Counted from the stretch's first letter, positions 37,964 through 47,064 are shown. The stretch is DNA of 64,000 nt from Flavobacterium sp. LHD-80 (GCF_030929605.1 NZ_JAVFVS010000002.1:1-64000); one strand, 5' to 3'. Translations and numbers: made by a program. Notes: generated from the letters alone by a model not told the origin.

Positions 37964-40231
37964 ATGAAAAAGCAATCTTCAAAAGCCATTTTAACCGCGG
38001 CTTTATTTTTTGGAATTTCTTTTGCATGGGCACAGCAAACACCGCCGGCGCAAACAGCAAATCCAACCAACAATTATAATTACCATGATGCCTTTGCTCC
38101 GAATTTTTACACAAAAAACGGAACTGCTACAAGAACTGCAAGCGGTCAGCCAGGAGTAGAGTATTGGCAAAACAGAGCCGATTACCAAATCACGGCAAAA
38201 TTAAATGCTAACACAAATGAAATCGTCGGTACAGACGAAATTACATATACAAATAATAGTCCTGATAAACTTGGGTTTCTTTGGCTGAATTTGGATCAAA
38301 ACTTATTCAAGGAAGATTCTAGAGGAAATGCGGTTGTACCTTTAACAGGAAGTCGTAACGGTGCTCAAGGTCAGGTTTTTGATGGAGGAAATAAGATTAA
38401 ATCTGTAAAAGTAATTTCGGGTGGAAAAAATAAAACAGAAGTTAACGCAAAATATATAGTTACAGATACTAGAATGCAGATTTTTCTTCCACAGGAATTA
38501 GCTGCAAAGGGAGCTACTGTAAAAATTAAAATCGAATTTTCTTTCATTGCTCCTTTTGAAGGATCTGACAGAATGGGAGTTTTAGAAACTAAAAACGGAA
38601 AAATTTTCACGATTGCACAATGGTATCCGCGTATGTGCGTGTATGATGATGTACGAGGATGGAATACGGCGCCATATTTAGGCGCTTCTGAGTTTTATTT
38701 GGAATATGGCGATTTTGATGTAAAACTTACTGTTCCCGGAAATCATTATGTAGTTGCTTCTGGAGAATTGTTAAATGGTCAGGAAGTATTTTCTGCTGAA
38801 CAATTAAAAAGATATAAAGATGCTGGTCAAAGCGATAAAACAGTTATGATTCGTACTGCTGACGAAGTTAATTCTACAGCAAATACAAATGCAGGAACGG
38901 AGAAAACGTGGCATTATAAAATTAAAAATGCACGTGATTTTTCTTGGGCATCATCACCAGCTTTTATTTTAGACGGAGCAAAAATTAATTTGCCGAGCGG
39001 TAAAAAAGCTTTGGCATTATCAGCTTATCCAGTTGAAAGCAACGGAAATGATGCGTACGGACGCTCAAGCGAGTATGTAAAAGGTGCGATTGAGCATTAT
39101 TCAAAACAATGGTTTGAATATCCTTATCCTGTTGCTACAAACGTTGCAGGAAACGAAGGTGGAATGGAATATCCTGGCATTGTTTTTTGTGGATGGAAGT
39201 CTAAAAAAGCTGATTTGTGGGGAGTTACAGATCACGAATTCGGACATATTTGGTTTCCTATGATTGTGGGTTCTAACGAAAGATTATTTGCATGGATGGA
39301 TGAAGGATTTAACACCTTTATTAATTCATTGAGTACGGCTTCATTCAATAATGGTGAATACAAAGAGCCGGCAACAGATTTGCACGAAGAAGCTGAATCA
39401 TTCACACGTCCTGATTTAGAAACTATTATGAGTTCGCCTGATAATATGAAAGAGGCGAATATTGGTATGTTGTGTTATTTTAAACCAAGTGCTGGACTTG
39501 TTCTTTTAAGAGAACAGGTTTTAGGAAAAGAACGTTTTGATGCTGCTTTTAGAACTTATATTGAGCGTTGGGCATACAAACACCCAACTCCAGATGACTT
39601 TTTCAGATCGATGGAAAATGTAGCAGGAGAAGATTTAAGCTGGTTCTGGAGAAGCTGGTATGTTAATAACTGGCGTTTTGACCAAGGTGTAAATTCAATT
39701 AAATATGTAAAAAATGATCCTGCAAAAGGTGTTGTAATTACAGTTGAAAATTTTGATAAAATGCCTATGCCAATAGTTTTAGATGTTAAAACAAAAAGCG
39801 GTAAAGTTACTAGAGTTAATTTGCCTGTTGAAATCTGGCAACGTAACAATGATTGGTCTTTCAAACACAATTCTACTGAAGAAATTGAAAGTATAACTTT
39901 GGATCCTGAGCATGCTTTTCCAGATAATAATGAGTCAAATAATGTTTGGACTGCTGGGAAAGGAAAAATTGAAAAAGATGTAGTTTTAGATGGATATTTA
40001 GGAACATATACTGCTACAAAAACATCTTTGACAGTTGATTTTACAGAAAAAAACAGTGTTTTGAATGCTGAATTAACAAACTATCCTAAGTTCTCTGTAA
40101 AAGCTGTGTCTGGAGAAAATGATACATTTGAATCAAAAAGAGCAGGAGTTAAGTTTAAATTTAATGAAGCTAAAACTGCTGTAGATATGATTTTATCTGA
40201 CGGAAAAGTAATTCCGTTTACTAAAAAGTAA
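37964..40231 (+). CDS. M1 family zinc metallopeptidase, exported
   Basis: A 755-aa secreted or periplasmic aminopeptidase-type enzyme with a signal peptide (cleavage near SFAWAQQ). The gluzincin site is complete: HEFGH (H424, E425, H428) and a third zinc ligand E447 in WMDEGFN. The substrate-binding motif is GGMEYP instead of the GAMEN of classical M1 enzymes, as is usual in this branch. A domain of about 100 aa rich in beta strands closes the protein. The ATG at 37964 is chosen over one at 37940 because it starts the signal peptide. Confidence 0.94.
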   Translation: MKKQSSKAILTAALFFGISFAWAQQTPPAQTANPTNNYNYHDAFAPNFYTKNGTATRTASGQPGVEYWQNRADYQITAKLNANTNEIVGTDEITYTNNSPDKLGFLWLNLDQNLFKEDSRGNAVVPLTGSRNGAQGQVFDGGNKIKSVKVISGGKNKTEVNAKYIVTDTRMQIFLPQELAAKGATVKIKIEFSFIAPFEGSDRMGVLETKNGKIFTIAQWYPRMCVYDDVRGWNTAPYLGASEFYLEYGDFDVKLTVPGNHYVVASGELLNGQEVFSAEQLKRYKDAGQSDKTVMIRTADEVNSTANTNAGTEKTWHYKIKNARDFSWASSPAFILDGAKINLPSGKKALALSAYPVESNGNDAYGRSSEYVKGAIEHYSKQWFEYPYPVATNVAGNEGGMEYPGIVFCGWKSKKADLWGVTDHEFGHIWFPMIVGSNERLFAWMDEGFNTFINSLSTASFNNGEYKEPATDLHEEAESFTRPDLETIMSSPDNMKEANIGMLCYFKPSAGLVLLREQVLGKERFDAAFRTYIERWAYKHPTPDDFFRSMENVAGEDLSWFWRSWYVNNWRFDQGVNSIKYVKNDPAKGVVITVENFDKMPMPIVLDVKTKSGKVTRVNLPVEIWQRNNDWSFKHNSTEEIESITLDPEHAFPDNNESNNVWTAGKGKIEKDVVLDGYLGTYTATKTSLTVDFTEKNSVLNAELTNYPKFSVKAVSGENDTFESKRAGVKFKFNEAKTAVDMILSDGKVIPFTKK

Positions 40232-40254
40232 AATATAAAATTATAAATAATTTA

Positions 40255-40294
40255 AAACCCGATAGTCAAATTTGATTATCGGGTTTGTTTTTTT
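40255..40294 (+). terminator. Terminator after the M1 peptidase gene
   Basis: AAACCCGATA/TATCGGGTTT with an internal TCAAATTTGA palindrome, followed by GTTTTTTTTG. Confidence 0.85.
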
Positions 40295-40336
40295 GTTTCA
40301 GGTTTCAATTTTAAAGTTTCAGGTTTCAGGTTTGTT
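40295..40336. repeat. 7-bp-phase word array (GTTTCAG)
   Basis: Six 7-bp units; GTTTCAG occurs three times in phase, with GTTTCAA and two degenerate units. The same word forms the hairpin at 43667-43735. Confidence 0.8.
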
Positions 40337-40352
40337 TAACCGGATTTTAAAT

Positions 40353-40384
40353 CTTAGAACCTTAGTAACTTAGAATCTCAGCAC
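40353..40384. repeat. 8-bp-phase word array (CTTAGAAC)
   Basis: Four 8-bp units: CTTAGAAC, CTTAGTAA, then CTTAGAAT and CTCAGCAC. The same four words, order swapped and slightly varied, recur at 46173-46204 before proB. Confidence 0.85.
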
Positions 40385-40429
40385 CTTCAAAAATAACTTT
40401 TCATTAAAAAAATGTTAGAATTTTTATTT

Positions 40430-40463
40430 TTTGTTTTGAAAATAAAAAAAAGATGTACTTTTG
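40430..40463 (+). promoter_or_regulatory. Promoter of the arginine/proline operon
   Basis: TACTTTTG at 40456-40463 matches TAnnTTTG. TTTG occurs at 40430-40433 (22-bp spacer) and again at 40435-40438 (17-bp spacer). Transcription would start near 40470, over 300 nt upstream of the first enzyme gene. Confidence 0.65.
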
Positions 40464-40468
40464 CACCG

Positions 40469-40555
40469 ATGAATAAAATAAGTTTACATATAACTTCTTT
40501 GTCACGGACAAACTCACCGATTACTTCTCCCGAAGTACGGACGCTATCTCTATAG
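40469..40555 (+). CDS. Candidate leader peptide of the arginine operon
   Basis: A 28-codon ORF (MNKISLHITSLSRTNSPITS plus 8 residues) starts about where transcription should begin. It contains two Arg codons, both CGG, a codon that appears rarely in the large genes here, where AGA and CGT dominate. That would suit sensing of charged tRNA-Arg. It may equally be chance coding over a structured RNA. Confidence 0.35.
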   Translation: MNKISLHITSLSRTNSPITSPEVRTLSL

Positions 40556-40791
40556 TGTTCACTGAGTTTTATAGCCGTATATTTATTCATATCCATTTTT
40601 CATTTTGAAATCACATAATTTGTCCATTGGACAAACATATCCTAAAAGTATTTATTATTTTGTAAATTTTCTTGATCAATCTTTTGATTTAGAGAATGTT
40701 ACTTCTATTTTGCTTAATTTTATTGGATTCAATTCTGGATTTCAAACGAAACAATATGTTTTAATTTTTAACTCTAACTTCAATTATTGAA
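40469..40791 (+). promoter_or_regulatory. Structured leader of the arginine operon (candidate attenuator or riboswitch)
   Basis: The leader can fold into nested stems: ATGAATAAA/TTTATTCAT (40469-40477 with 40582-40590), AAACTCA/TGAGTTT (40510-40516 with 40563-40569), and inner hairpins TACTTC/GAAGTA (40522-40537) and CTAT/ATAG (40544-40555). Two dyads share the same arms: TTTGTC-ACG-GACAAA (40498-40512) and TTTGTCC-ATT-GGACAAA (40619-40635). Their arms could swap partners, giving two exclusive folds. A 28-codon ORF overlaps the 5' half. I do not recognise a known riboswitch. Confidence 0.5.
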
Positions 40792-41439
40792 ATGAAGATC
40801 TCTATTGTTGTTACCCAGGAAGAACACTTTAAATTCGCACAAGAAATCTGCGATACGATAGAATCATCGGCCTTGTTAAGAGGTACTGGGATTGCTAAAA
40901 GAACTCCTGAGTACATTCAGAAAAAAATGTCGAATGGTGATGCGATGATTGCTCTGGCAGATGGGAAATTTGCAGGTTTTTGTTATATCGAAAGCTGGCA
41001 ACACGGAAAATTCGTGGCACATTCGGGGTTAATTGTACATCCTGATTATAGAAGTTTAGGATTGGCAAAAAAGATAAAATCAAAAGTTTTTGACTATTCT
41101 TTGAAGAGATATCCAGATGCTAAAATATTCGGTATTACAACTGGTTTGGCTGTAATGAAGATCAACTCTGATTTAGGTTATAAACCTGTCCCATTCTCAG
41201 AATTAACAACAGATCCAAGTTTTTGGGCGGGATGTAAAACCTGTACTAACTTCCCAATTTTGCAAAGCAAAGAGAATAAAATGTGTCTTTGTACCGGAAT
41301 GTTGTACGACCCAAAAGAAAAACAAAAAACACCGCCGAGACATCCTTTTAATGAGGCTGTTTTAAGCAGACTTAAAAAAATCAAACAGGCTTTATTCTTA
41401 AACAAATTATTGTCATTTGTTTTTTTATTCAAAATTTAA
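40792..41439 (+). CDS. GNAT acyltransferase heading the arginine operon (candidate N-acylglutamate synthase)
   Basis: A 215-aa GNAT protein with acetyl-CoA site VHPDYRSLGLAKKIKSKVF and a C-terminal four-cysteine cluster C148-x2-C151-x13-C165-x-C167, which may bind zinc or act as a redox switch. The operon has argB, argC, argD, argF', argE, argG and argH but no argA or argJ, so this protein is the likely first enzyme, transferring acetyl or succinyl to glutamate. In Bacteroides a GNAT gene also sits beside argG and has been proposed for this role. The assignment rests on context. Confidence 0.8.
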   Translation: MKISIVVTQEEHFKFAQEICDTIESSALLRGTGIAKRTPEYIQKKMSNGDAMIALADGKFAGFCYIESWQHGKFVAHSGLIVHPDYRSLGLAKKIKSKVFDYSLKRYPDAKIFGITTGLAVMKINSDLGYKPVPFSELTTDPSFWAGCKTCTNFPILQSKENKMCLCTGMLYDPKEKQKTPPRHPFNEAVLSRLKKIKQALFLNKLLSFVFLFKI

Positions 41440-41494
41440 TCAAAAAGAAATCTCAAACTGCTACATACGAAAGTATTAGCCTAAATTATAAAAA

Positions 41495-42688
41495 ATGAAA
41501 AAAGTAGTATTAGCTTATAGCGGAGGATTAGATACCTCGTATTGTTTGAAATATTTAAAAAATGAAAAAGGATACGAAGTTCACACTGTACTTGTAGATA
41601 CAGGAGGATTCTCTGCTGAAGAATTAACAGCTATTGAAAAAAGAGCTTATGAGTTAGGGAGTGCACAACACGCTAACTTGACCATTTTAGATAAATATTA
41701 CGATAAAGCTATAAAATATCTGATTTTCGGAAACGTATTAAAAAACAATACGTATCCGTTATCAGTAAGTGCAGAGCGTGTTTTTCAAGCAATTGAAGCT
41801 ATAAAATATGCGAAAAAAGTTGGAGCAACTGCAATCGCTCACGGAAGTACAGGTGCAGGAAACGATCAAATTCGTTTTGATTTGATTTTCCAAACTATTG
41901 CTCCAGAAATCGAAATCATTACGCCAATTAGAGATTTAAAATTGTCAAGACAAGAAGAAGTTGATTATTTAGCTCAAAACGGAGTTCACTATTCTTGGGA
42001 AAAAGCACAATATTCTATTAATAAAGGACTTTGGGGAACAAGTGTTGGAGGAAAAGAAACTTTAACTTCAGGACAGCCGTTGCCAAGTGAAGCGTATCCT
42101 TCGCAATTGCAAAAAGAAGGTGAAGAAAAAGTAACACTTCATTTTGAACAAGGAGAATTAGTTGGTTTAAATGGAAAAACTGATAAGCCTTCAAATAATA
42201 TTGTCGCTCTTGAAAAACTAGCAAGTGCTTACGCAATTGGTAGAGATATTCACGTAGGTGATACGATTATCGGAATTAAAGGTAGAGTTGGTTTTGAAGC
42301 TGCTGCACCATTAATTATAATAAAAGCACACCATTTATTAGAGAAACATACTCTTGGAAAATGGCAGCAATACTGGAAAGAGCAGTTAGGAAACTGGTAC
42401 GGAATGTTATTCCACGAAGGTCAGTTTTTAGATCCTGTTATGAGAAATATTGAAACTTTCTTGCAAGACACTCAAAAAACAGTAAACGGAACGGTAACAG
42501 TTTCATTAAAACCATATCATTTCTCACTTGACGGAATCGAATCTAAAAACGATTTGATGAACACAGGTTTTGGTCAATACGGAGAAATGAACAATGCATG
42601 GACATCTGACGATGCAAAAGGATTTATCAAAATCCTTGGAAATGCACAAAACATATTTTCATCTGTAAATCAATTAGATCATGATTAA
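41495..42688 (+). CDS. argG: Argininosuccinate synthase
   Basis: A 397-aa ligase that joins citrulline and aspartate using ATP. The PP-loop is AYSGGLDTSYCL (residues ~6-17); AIAHGSTGAGNDQIRFD is the citrulline/aspartate region. The stop overlaps the argC start by 8 bp, giving translational coupling. Second gene of the operon, 55 bp after the GNAT. Confidence 0.97.
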   Translation: MKKVVLAYSGGLDTSYCLKYLKNEKGYEVHTVLVDTGGFSAEELTAIEKRAYELGSAQHANLTILDKYYDKAIKYLIFGNVLKNNTYPLSVSAERVFQAIEAIKYAKKVGATAIAHGSTGAGNDQIRFDLIFQTIAPEIEIITPIRDLKLSRQEEVDYLAQNGVHYSWEKAQYSINKGLWGTSVGGKETLTSGQPLPSEAYPSQLQKEGEEKVTLHFEQGELVGLNGKTDKPSNNIVALEKLASAYAIGRDIHVGDTIIGIKGRVGFEAAAPLIIIKAHHLLEKHTLGKWQQYWKEQLGNWYGMLFHEGQFLDPVMRNIETFLQDTQKTVNGTVTVSLKPYHFSLDGIESKNDLMNTGFGQYGEMNNAWTSDDAKGFIKILGNAQNIFSSVNQLDHD

Positions 42689-43658
42689 TGTCGGAATTAT
42701 TGGTGGTTCAGGCTACACGGCCGGAGAACTCATCAGAATTTTAATGTATCATCCAAAAGTAAACATTGATTTTGTTTATAGCACCACAAATGCTGGAAAA
42801 CCACTTTCTGTAGCGCACCACGATTTGATGGGCGATATCGAAATGAATTTCACAGCTGAAATCAATCCAAACGTGAATGTTGTTTTCTTGTGTTTAGGTC
42901 ATGGAAAATCAATTTCATTTTTGAAAGAAAATCAGTTTGCAAGTCATACCAAAATCATTGATTTAGGAAATGATTTCAGATTGAATAAAGATGCGCATTT
43001 TGAAGGAAAAGATTTCATTTACGGATTGCCAGAAATCAATAAAACTGAAATTAAAAAAGCAAATTATATCGCAAATCCAGGTTGTTTCGCAACGGCTATT
43101 CAATTGGCTTTATTGCCTTTAGCAAAACATAATTTGTTGAATAATGATGTTCATATTAATGCAACAACCGGAAGCACAGGAGCAGGAGTTAGTCTTTCAG
43201 AAACTTCTCATTTCAGCTGGAGAAATAACAATTTCTCGCATTACAAAGCTTTTGAACATCAGCATTTAGGAGAAATTGGAGAAAGTTTAGTTCAGTTGCA
43301 AGATGATTTTGACAGCGAATTGCTTTTTATTCCGAATAGAGGCGATTTTCCAAGAGGGATTTTTGCGACTTTATATACACTTTCAGATGATAGTTTGGAA
43401 CAATTGGTTGCAAAATATGAGGATTTCTATAAAAATGAACCTTTCGTAACTGTTACTACGACAAACATCAACATGAAACAAGTGGTGCAAACGAATAAAT
43501 GTATCATTAGTTTATTGAAAAAAGGAAACCGGGTTTTAATAACATCGATTATAGATAACTTAACCAAAGGTGCTTCAGGACAAGCGATTCAAAACATGAA
43601 TTTAATGTTCGGTTTAGAAGAAAGCACAGGTTTGCATTTGAAACCAAGCGGATTTTAG
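42681..43658 (+). CDS. argC: N-acetyl(succinyl)-gamma-glutamyl-phosphate reductase
   Basis: A 325-aa NADPH-dependent reductase making N-acylglutamate semialdehyde. Rossmann start GIIGGSGYTAGELIRIL, catalytic C135 in NPGCFATAIQLALLPL, and the FEHQHLGEIGE His region. Overlaps argG by 8 bp. Length fits the short ArgC form. Confidence 0.95.
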   Translation: MINVGIIGGSGYTAGELIRILMYHPKVNIDFVYSTTNAGKPLSVAHHDLMGDIEMNFTAEINPNVNVVFLCLGHGKSISFLKENQFASHTKIIDLGNDFRLNKDAHFEGKDFIYGLPEINKTEIKKANYIANPGCFATAIQLALLPLAKHNLLNNDVHINATTGSTGAGVSLSETSHFSWRNNNFSHYKAFEHQHLGEIGESLVQLQDDFDSELLFIPNRGDFPRGIFATLYTLSDDSLEQLVAKYEDFYKNEPFVTVTTTNINMKQVVQTNKCIISLLKKGNRVLITSIIDNLTKGASGQAIQNMNLMFGLEESTGLHLKPSGF

Positions 43659-43666
43659 AAAAATTT

Positions 43667-43735
43667 GTTTCAGGTTTGAAGTTTCAAGTTTCACGTTCTG
43701 TGCATAACTTGAAACCTGAAACCTGAAACTTTAAA
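43667..43735. repeat. Hairpin of 7-bp word arrays between argC and argD
   Basis: Left arm from 43667: 7-bp units GTTTCAG, GTTTGAA, then GTTTCAA and GTTTCAC. Right arm 43706-43735 carries the reverse complement (CCTGAAA units). The 24-bp arms 43667-43690 and 43706-43729 pair with a few mismatches around a 15-nt loop. Confidence 0.85.
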
Positions 43736-43745
43736 CAAAAAACAC

Positions 43746-44885
43746 ATGAACTTATTCAACGTTTACCCATTATACGACATTACTCCAGTAAAAGCAGTAG
43801 ATTGCACAATTATTGACGACAAAGGAGTAGAATATTTAGATTTATACAGCGGACATGGTGTGATTTCTATCGGACACACACAGCCGGATTATGTAGCAAA
43901 ACTAAAAAACCAATTAGACAATTTAGGATTTTATTCGAATGCAATTCAAAACCCTTTACAGGTGGAACTGGCTCAGAAATTAGGAAAACTTTCTGGTCTT
44001 GAAGATTACGAATTGTTTTTATGCAGTTCTGGTGCCGAAGCCAATGAAAATGCTTTAAAATTAGCTTCTTTCCATAACGGAAAATCAAGAGTTGTAGCTT
44101 TTGATAATTCTTTTCACGGAAGAACTTCTGCAGCAGTTGCCGTTACGGATAATAAAAAAATTGTTGCGCCAATTAACGCACAGCAAGTAGTTACTTTTTT
44201 ACCATTAAACCAAATCGAATTAGTTGAAGCTGAATTGGCTAAAGGAGATGTTACAGCTGTAATTATCGAAGGGATTCAAGGAGTTGGAGGTTTAGACCAA
44301 GGAACAACTGAGTTTTTCCAAGCTTTAGAAAAGGCATGTAAAAAACACGATGTTGTTTTGATTTTAGATGAAGTACAATCTGGTTACGGAAGAAGCGGAA
44401 AATTCTTCGCATTCCAACATCACGGAATCAACGCTGATATTATTTCAGTTGCAAAAGGAATGGGGAATGGTTTTCCGGTTGGAGCGATTTTAATCTCGCC
44501 AAAATTTGAAGCAAGTTTCGGATTATTAGGAACAACTTTTGGCGGAAGCCACTTGTCTTGTGCAGCAGGAATTGCAGTTTTAGATGTAATTGAAAAACTT
44601 GATTTACAAAAGAATGTAAATGAAGTTTATGAATATTTCTTAGAGAAAATCAAAGAAGTTGACGGAATCAAACAAGTAAAAGGAAAAGGCTTAATGCTTG
44701 GAGTTGAGTTTGATTTTGATGTAGCAGCTTTAAGAAAGAAATTAATCATCGAAAAACACATTTTTACAGGAAGTGCTAACAATAAAAATCTATTAAGAAT
44801 TTTACCTCCGTTAACTGTGAAAAAAACTGATATCGATACGTTTATAAAAGCTTTAAAAGAAAGTTTAGAAGAACTTCAAAATTAG
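43746..44885 (+). CDS. argD: N-acetyl(succinyl)ornithine aminotransferase
   Basis: A 379-aa class III PLP aminotransferase converting N-acylglutamate semialdehyde to N-acylornithine with glutamate as donor. It has SSGAEANENALKLA, the LILDEVQSGYGRSGKFFAF motif and PLP lysine K237 in ISVAKGMGNGFPVGA. The closest alternative is ornithine aminotransferase, but the operon context favours ArgD. Confidence 0.93.
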   Translation: MNLFNVYPLYDITPVKAVDCTIIDDKGVEYLDLYSGHGVISIGHTQPDYVAKLKNQLDNLGFYSNAIQNPLQVELAQKLGKLSGLEDYELFLCSSGAEANENALKLASFHNGKSRVVAFDNSFHGRTSAAVAVTDNKKIVAPINAQQVVTFLPLNQIELVEAELAKGDVTAVIIEGIQGVGGLDQGTTEFFQALEKACKKHDVVLILDEVQSGYGRSGKFFAFQHHGINADIISVAKGMGNGFPVGAILISPKFEASFGLLGTTFGGSHLSCAAGIAVLDVIEKLDLQKNVNEVYEYFLEKIKEVDGIKQVKGKGLMLGVEFDFDVAALRKKLIIEKHIFTGSANNKNLLRILPPLTVKKTDIDTFIKALKESLEELQN

Positions 44886-44923
44886 TTCTGATAAACAACC
44901 AAAAAAACAACCAACTATAAATT

Positions 44924-46117
44924 ATGAATCCATTATCAATTGAAAAACGCAATGCGGTTTTGCGGTCTATGGCAAAGCTGGTCGAGCAGGAGCGGAATGA
45001 GATAATCCTAACCAATCAGGAAGATCTAGCCGATTATGACGGCTCAGATTTAGCGATGGAAGAACGCTTAAAAGTAGATGATAAAAAAGTCGACGAAATG
45101 ATTTTATCATTAAACCAATTGGCTTCTCAGGAAGACCCGGTTGGCGTTGAGCGTTTTCATTTTACTCATGATAATGGAATAAAAGTGGTGAATAAAACAG
45201 CCGCTTTCGGAACAATTTTAATCATTTATGAATCTCGTCCGGATGTTACAATTGAAGCGGGCGGAATCGCTTTTAAATCTGGAAATAAGATTTTATTAAA
45301 AGGAGGAAAAGAATCTCTAAAATCGAATTTGAAAATCGTAAGTCTTTGGCATAAAGCTTTAGATGAAAACGGAGTTTCAAAAGATTGGGTGGAATATCTG
45401 AATTACAACAGAACTGAAACTCAGGCTTTTTTAGAAAAACCAAGTCAAAAAGTTGATTTAATAGTTCCAAGAGGAGGCGAGAAATTAATTGAGTTTGTAA
45501 AAGCGCACGCAACTTGTCCGGTAATTGTAAGCGGACGCGGGAATAATTTCGTTTACGTTCATGAAAAAGCAGATACAGATTTGGCTTTAAAAGTAATTTT
45601 AAATGCTAAAACAGCTAAAATTTCAGCTTGTAATGCTTTGGATAAAGTTTTAATCGATTCCAAATTGCCAAACTTTGAAGGTTTTGCGTCAATGTTAATC
45701 GAAGCTTTAATAGAATCAAAAGTAGAAGTTATTGTAGATAAATCTTTAGAGAATTTTGAAAATACGAAAACACTTCAAAATGAAGATATTTGGTACGAAG
45801 AGTTTTTAGATTATAAAATTGTTATTGGAACAATTGATTCTCAGGAACATGCTATTGATATGATTAATAAATACTGCGGCGGACATTCTGCTGCAATTAT
45901 TACCAGAGATAACGAGATCGCACAACAGTTTATGGAATCGATAGATGCTGCAGCTGTTTATCAAAATGCATCAACTCGTTTTACAGATGGTGGACAATTT
46001 GGTTTAGGCGGAGAATTAGCAATAAGTACTGATAAATTACATCAACGTGGTCCAATTGGCCTTCAGCATCTCGTAACTAATAAATGGTACGTGTACGGAG
46101 AAGGACAAATTAGGTAA
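44924..46117 (+). CDS. proA: Gamma-glutamyl phosphate reductase ProA
   Basis: A 397-aa aldehyde-dehydrogenase-fold enzyme for proline synthesis. It has the ESRPDVTIEAGGIAFKSGNK motif and catalytic C236 in TAKISACNALD. It reduces gamma-glutamyl phosphate made by ProB, which is encoded 98 bp downstream. The ATG start is preceded by 38 bp from argD. Confidence 0.95.
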   Translation: MNPLSIEKRNAVLRSMAKLVEQERNEIILTNQEDLADYDGSDLAMEERLKVDDKKVDEMILSLNQLASQEDPVGVERFHFTHDNGIKVVNKTAAFGTILIIYESRPDVTIEAGGIAFKSGNKILLKGGKESLKSNLKIVSLWHKALDENGVSKDWVEYLNYNRTETQAFLEKPSQKVDLIVPRGGEKLIEFVKAHATCPVIVSGRGNNFVYVHEKADTDLALKVILNAKTAKISACNALDKVLIDSKLPNFEGFASMLIEALIESKVEVIVDKSLENFENTKTLQNEDIWYEEFLDYKIVIGTIDSQEHAIDMINKYCGGHSAAIITRDNEIAQQFMESIDAAAVYQNASTRFTDGGQFGLGGELAISTDKLHQRGPIGLQHLVTNKWYVYGEGQIR

Positions 46118-46118
46118 T

Positions 46119-46163
46119 TGAGATAATATGAAAATTGAGGCAATTAGATAATTAGAAAATTCT
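46119..46163. repeat. 8-bp-phase word array (ATTAGANA)
   Basis: Five 8-bp units beginning at 46119 (TGAGATAA) and closing with ATTAGATA and ATTAGAAA. It starts 2 bp after the proA stop. The same AATTAGA word forms the hairpin after proB. Confidence 0.7.
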
Positions 46164-46172
46164 AAAAAAAAA

Positions 46173-46204
46173 CTTAGAATCTCAGCATCTTAGAACCTTA
46201 GTAT
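46173..46204. repeat. 8-bp-phase word array (CTTAGAAC) before proB
   Basis: Units CTTAGAAT, CTCAGCAT, then CTTAGAAC and CTTAGTAT, in exact 8-bp phase, ending 11 bp before the proB start. It repeats the array at 40353-40384 with the two halves exchanged. Confidence 0.85.
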
Positions 46205-46215
46205 CTTTAAATAAA

Positions 46216-46977
46216 ATGACAAAAAAAAGGATTTTATTAAAAATAGGAAGTAATACTTTAACCAAAGAAACCAATCATATTTCGCGGGGAAAGATTGAAG
46301 ACCTCGGAATACAGATTGCAGCTTTAAACGACGAATATGAATTTATCATAGTGAGTTCAGGAGCAATTGCAGCAGCAAAACAATTTGTAAAGCTTGACAA
46401 TCAAGATAAAGATGTTTTTGTAAAGCAGGCTTTGGCTTCTATTGGGCAGCCTCATTTAATGCGGATTTACAATGAAAATTTTAAGGATTTAGGCTTAAAT
46501 ACTTCGCAATGTTTGCTTTCTTATTCTGATTTCGAAAAAGAGCAAACCAAGAAGAACATTGTAAATACGATTAATGTATTGGTTAAAAACAATTACATTC
46601 CGATTATTAATGAAAATGATACCGTTGCGACAGATGAGATTCGGTTTGGAGATAACGATAAATTAGCGGCTTTAACGGCAGTTCTTTTAAATGTTGATAT
46701 TCTGATAATTGCCACCAATACAAACGGAATTTATACAAAAGAATCTATTCACGATGAAATTCCGGAAACAATCAAATTAGTGCATGATTTGAAAACATTG
46801 GAAAAAGAAATCGGCGAATCAAAATCATCACACGGAACAGGAGGAATGCAGTCTAAAATTGAAGCAGCCGGAATCGCAAAAGCAGCGAATATTGAAACCT
46901 GGATTGTAAATGGTTTAAATGATAATTTTATTTTAAAGGCATTAAAGGACGAAATTCCGTTTACGAAAATAATCTAA
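46216..46977 (+). CDS. proB: Glutamate 5-kinase ProB, catalytic domain only
   Basis: A 253-aa amino-acid-kinase-fold enzyme phosphorylating glutamate in the first step of proline synthesis. LLKIGSNTL is the ATP-site start, VSSGAIAAAK and NENDTVATDEIRFGDNDKLA the glutamate and Mg sites, and GTGGMQSKIEAAGIA the closing motif. Many ProB proteins have ~370 residues with a C-terminal PUA domain; that domain is missing here. The stop codon is followed at once by a hairpin array. Confidence 0.94.
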   Translation: MTKKRILLKIGSNTLTKETNHISRGKIEDLGIQIAALNDEYEFIIVSSGAIAAAKQFVKLDNQDKDVFVKQALASIGQPHLMRIYNENFKDLGLNTSQCLLSYSDFEKEQTKKNIVNTINVLVKNNYIPIINENDTVATDEIRFGDNDKLAALTAVLLNVDILIIATNTNGIYTKESIHDEIPETIKLVHDLKTLEKEIGESKSSHGTGGMQSKIEAAGIAKAANIETWIVNGLNDNFILKALKDEIPFTKII

Positions 46978-46983
46978 TGAGTC

Positions 46984-47050
46984 AATTAGAAAATTAGTTA
47001 ATTAGATAATGCACAATTATCCAATTTTCTAATTATCACATTATCTAAAT
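46984..47050. repeat. Hairpin of 8-bp AATTAG arrays between proB and argF'
   Basis: Left: AATTAGAA, AATTAGTT, then AATTAGAT in 8-bp phase. AATTAGAAAATT (46984-46995) pairs perfectly with AATTTTCTAATT (47023-47034), and GATAAT/ATTATC forms an inner stem. The reverse strand of 47012-47050 again shows 8-bp GATAATT units. Confidence 0.85.
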
Positions 47051-47064
47051 AAAAAAGAAAACAA

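Noticed and set aside
40295..40384. CRISPR-like or VNTR locus
   Set aside because: Units are 7 or 8 bp without spacers and there are no cas genes.
40387..40596. 69-aa minus-strand ORF over the arginine leader
   Set aside because: It is antisense to the promoter and leader and has no supporting signals.
40605..40790. 61-aa ORF ending 1 bp before the arginine-operon GNAT gene
   Set aside because: It needs a TTG start, lies within the structured leader, and its composition looks like translated AT-rich leader. Kept only as part of the leader.
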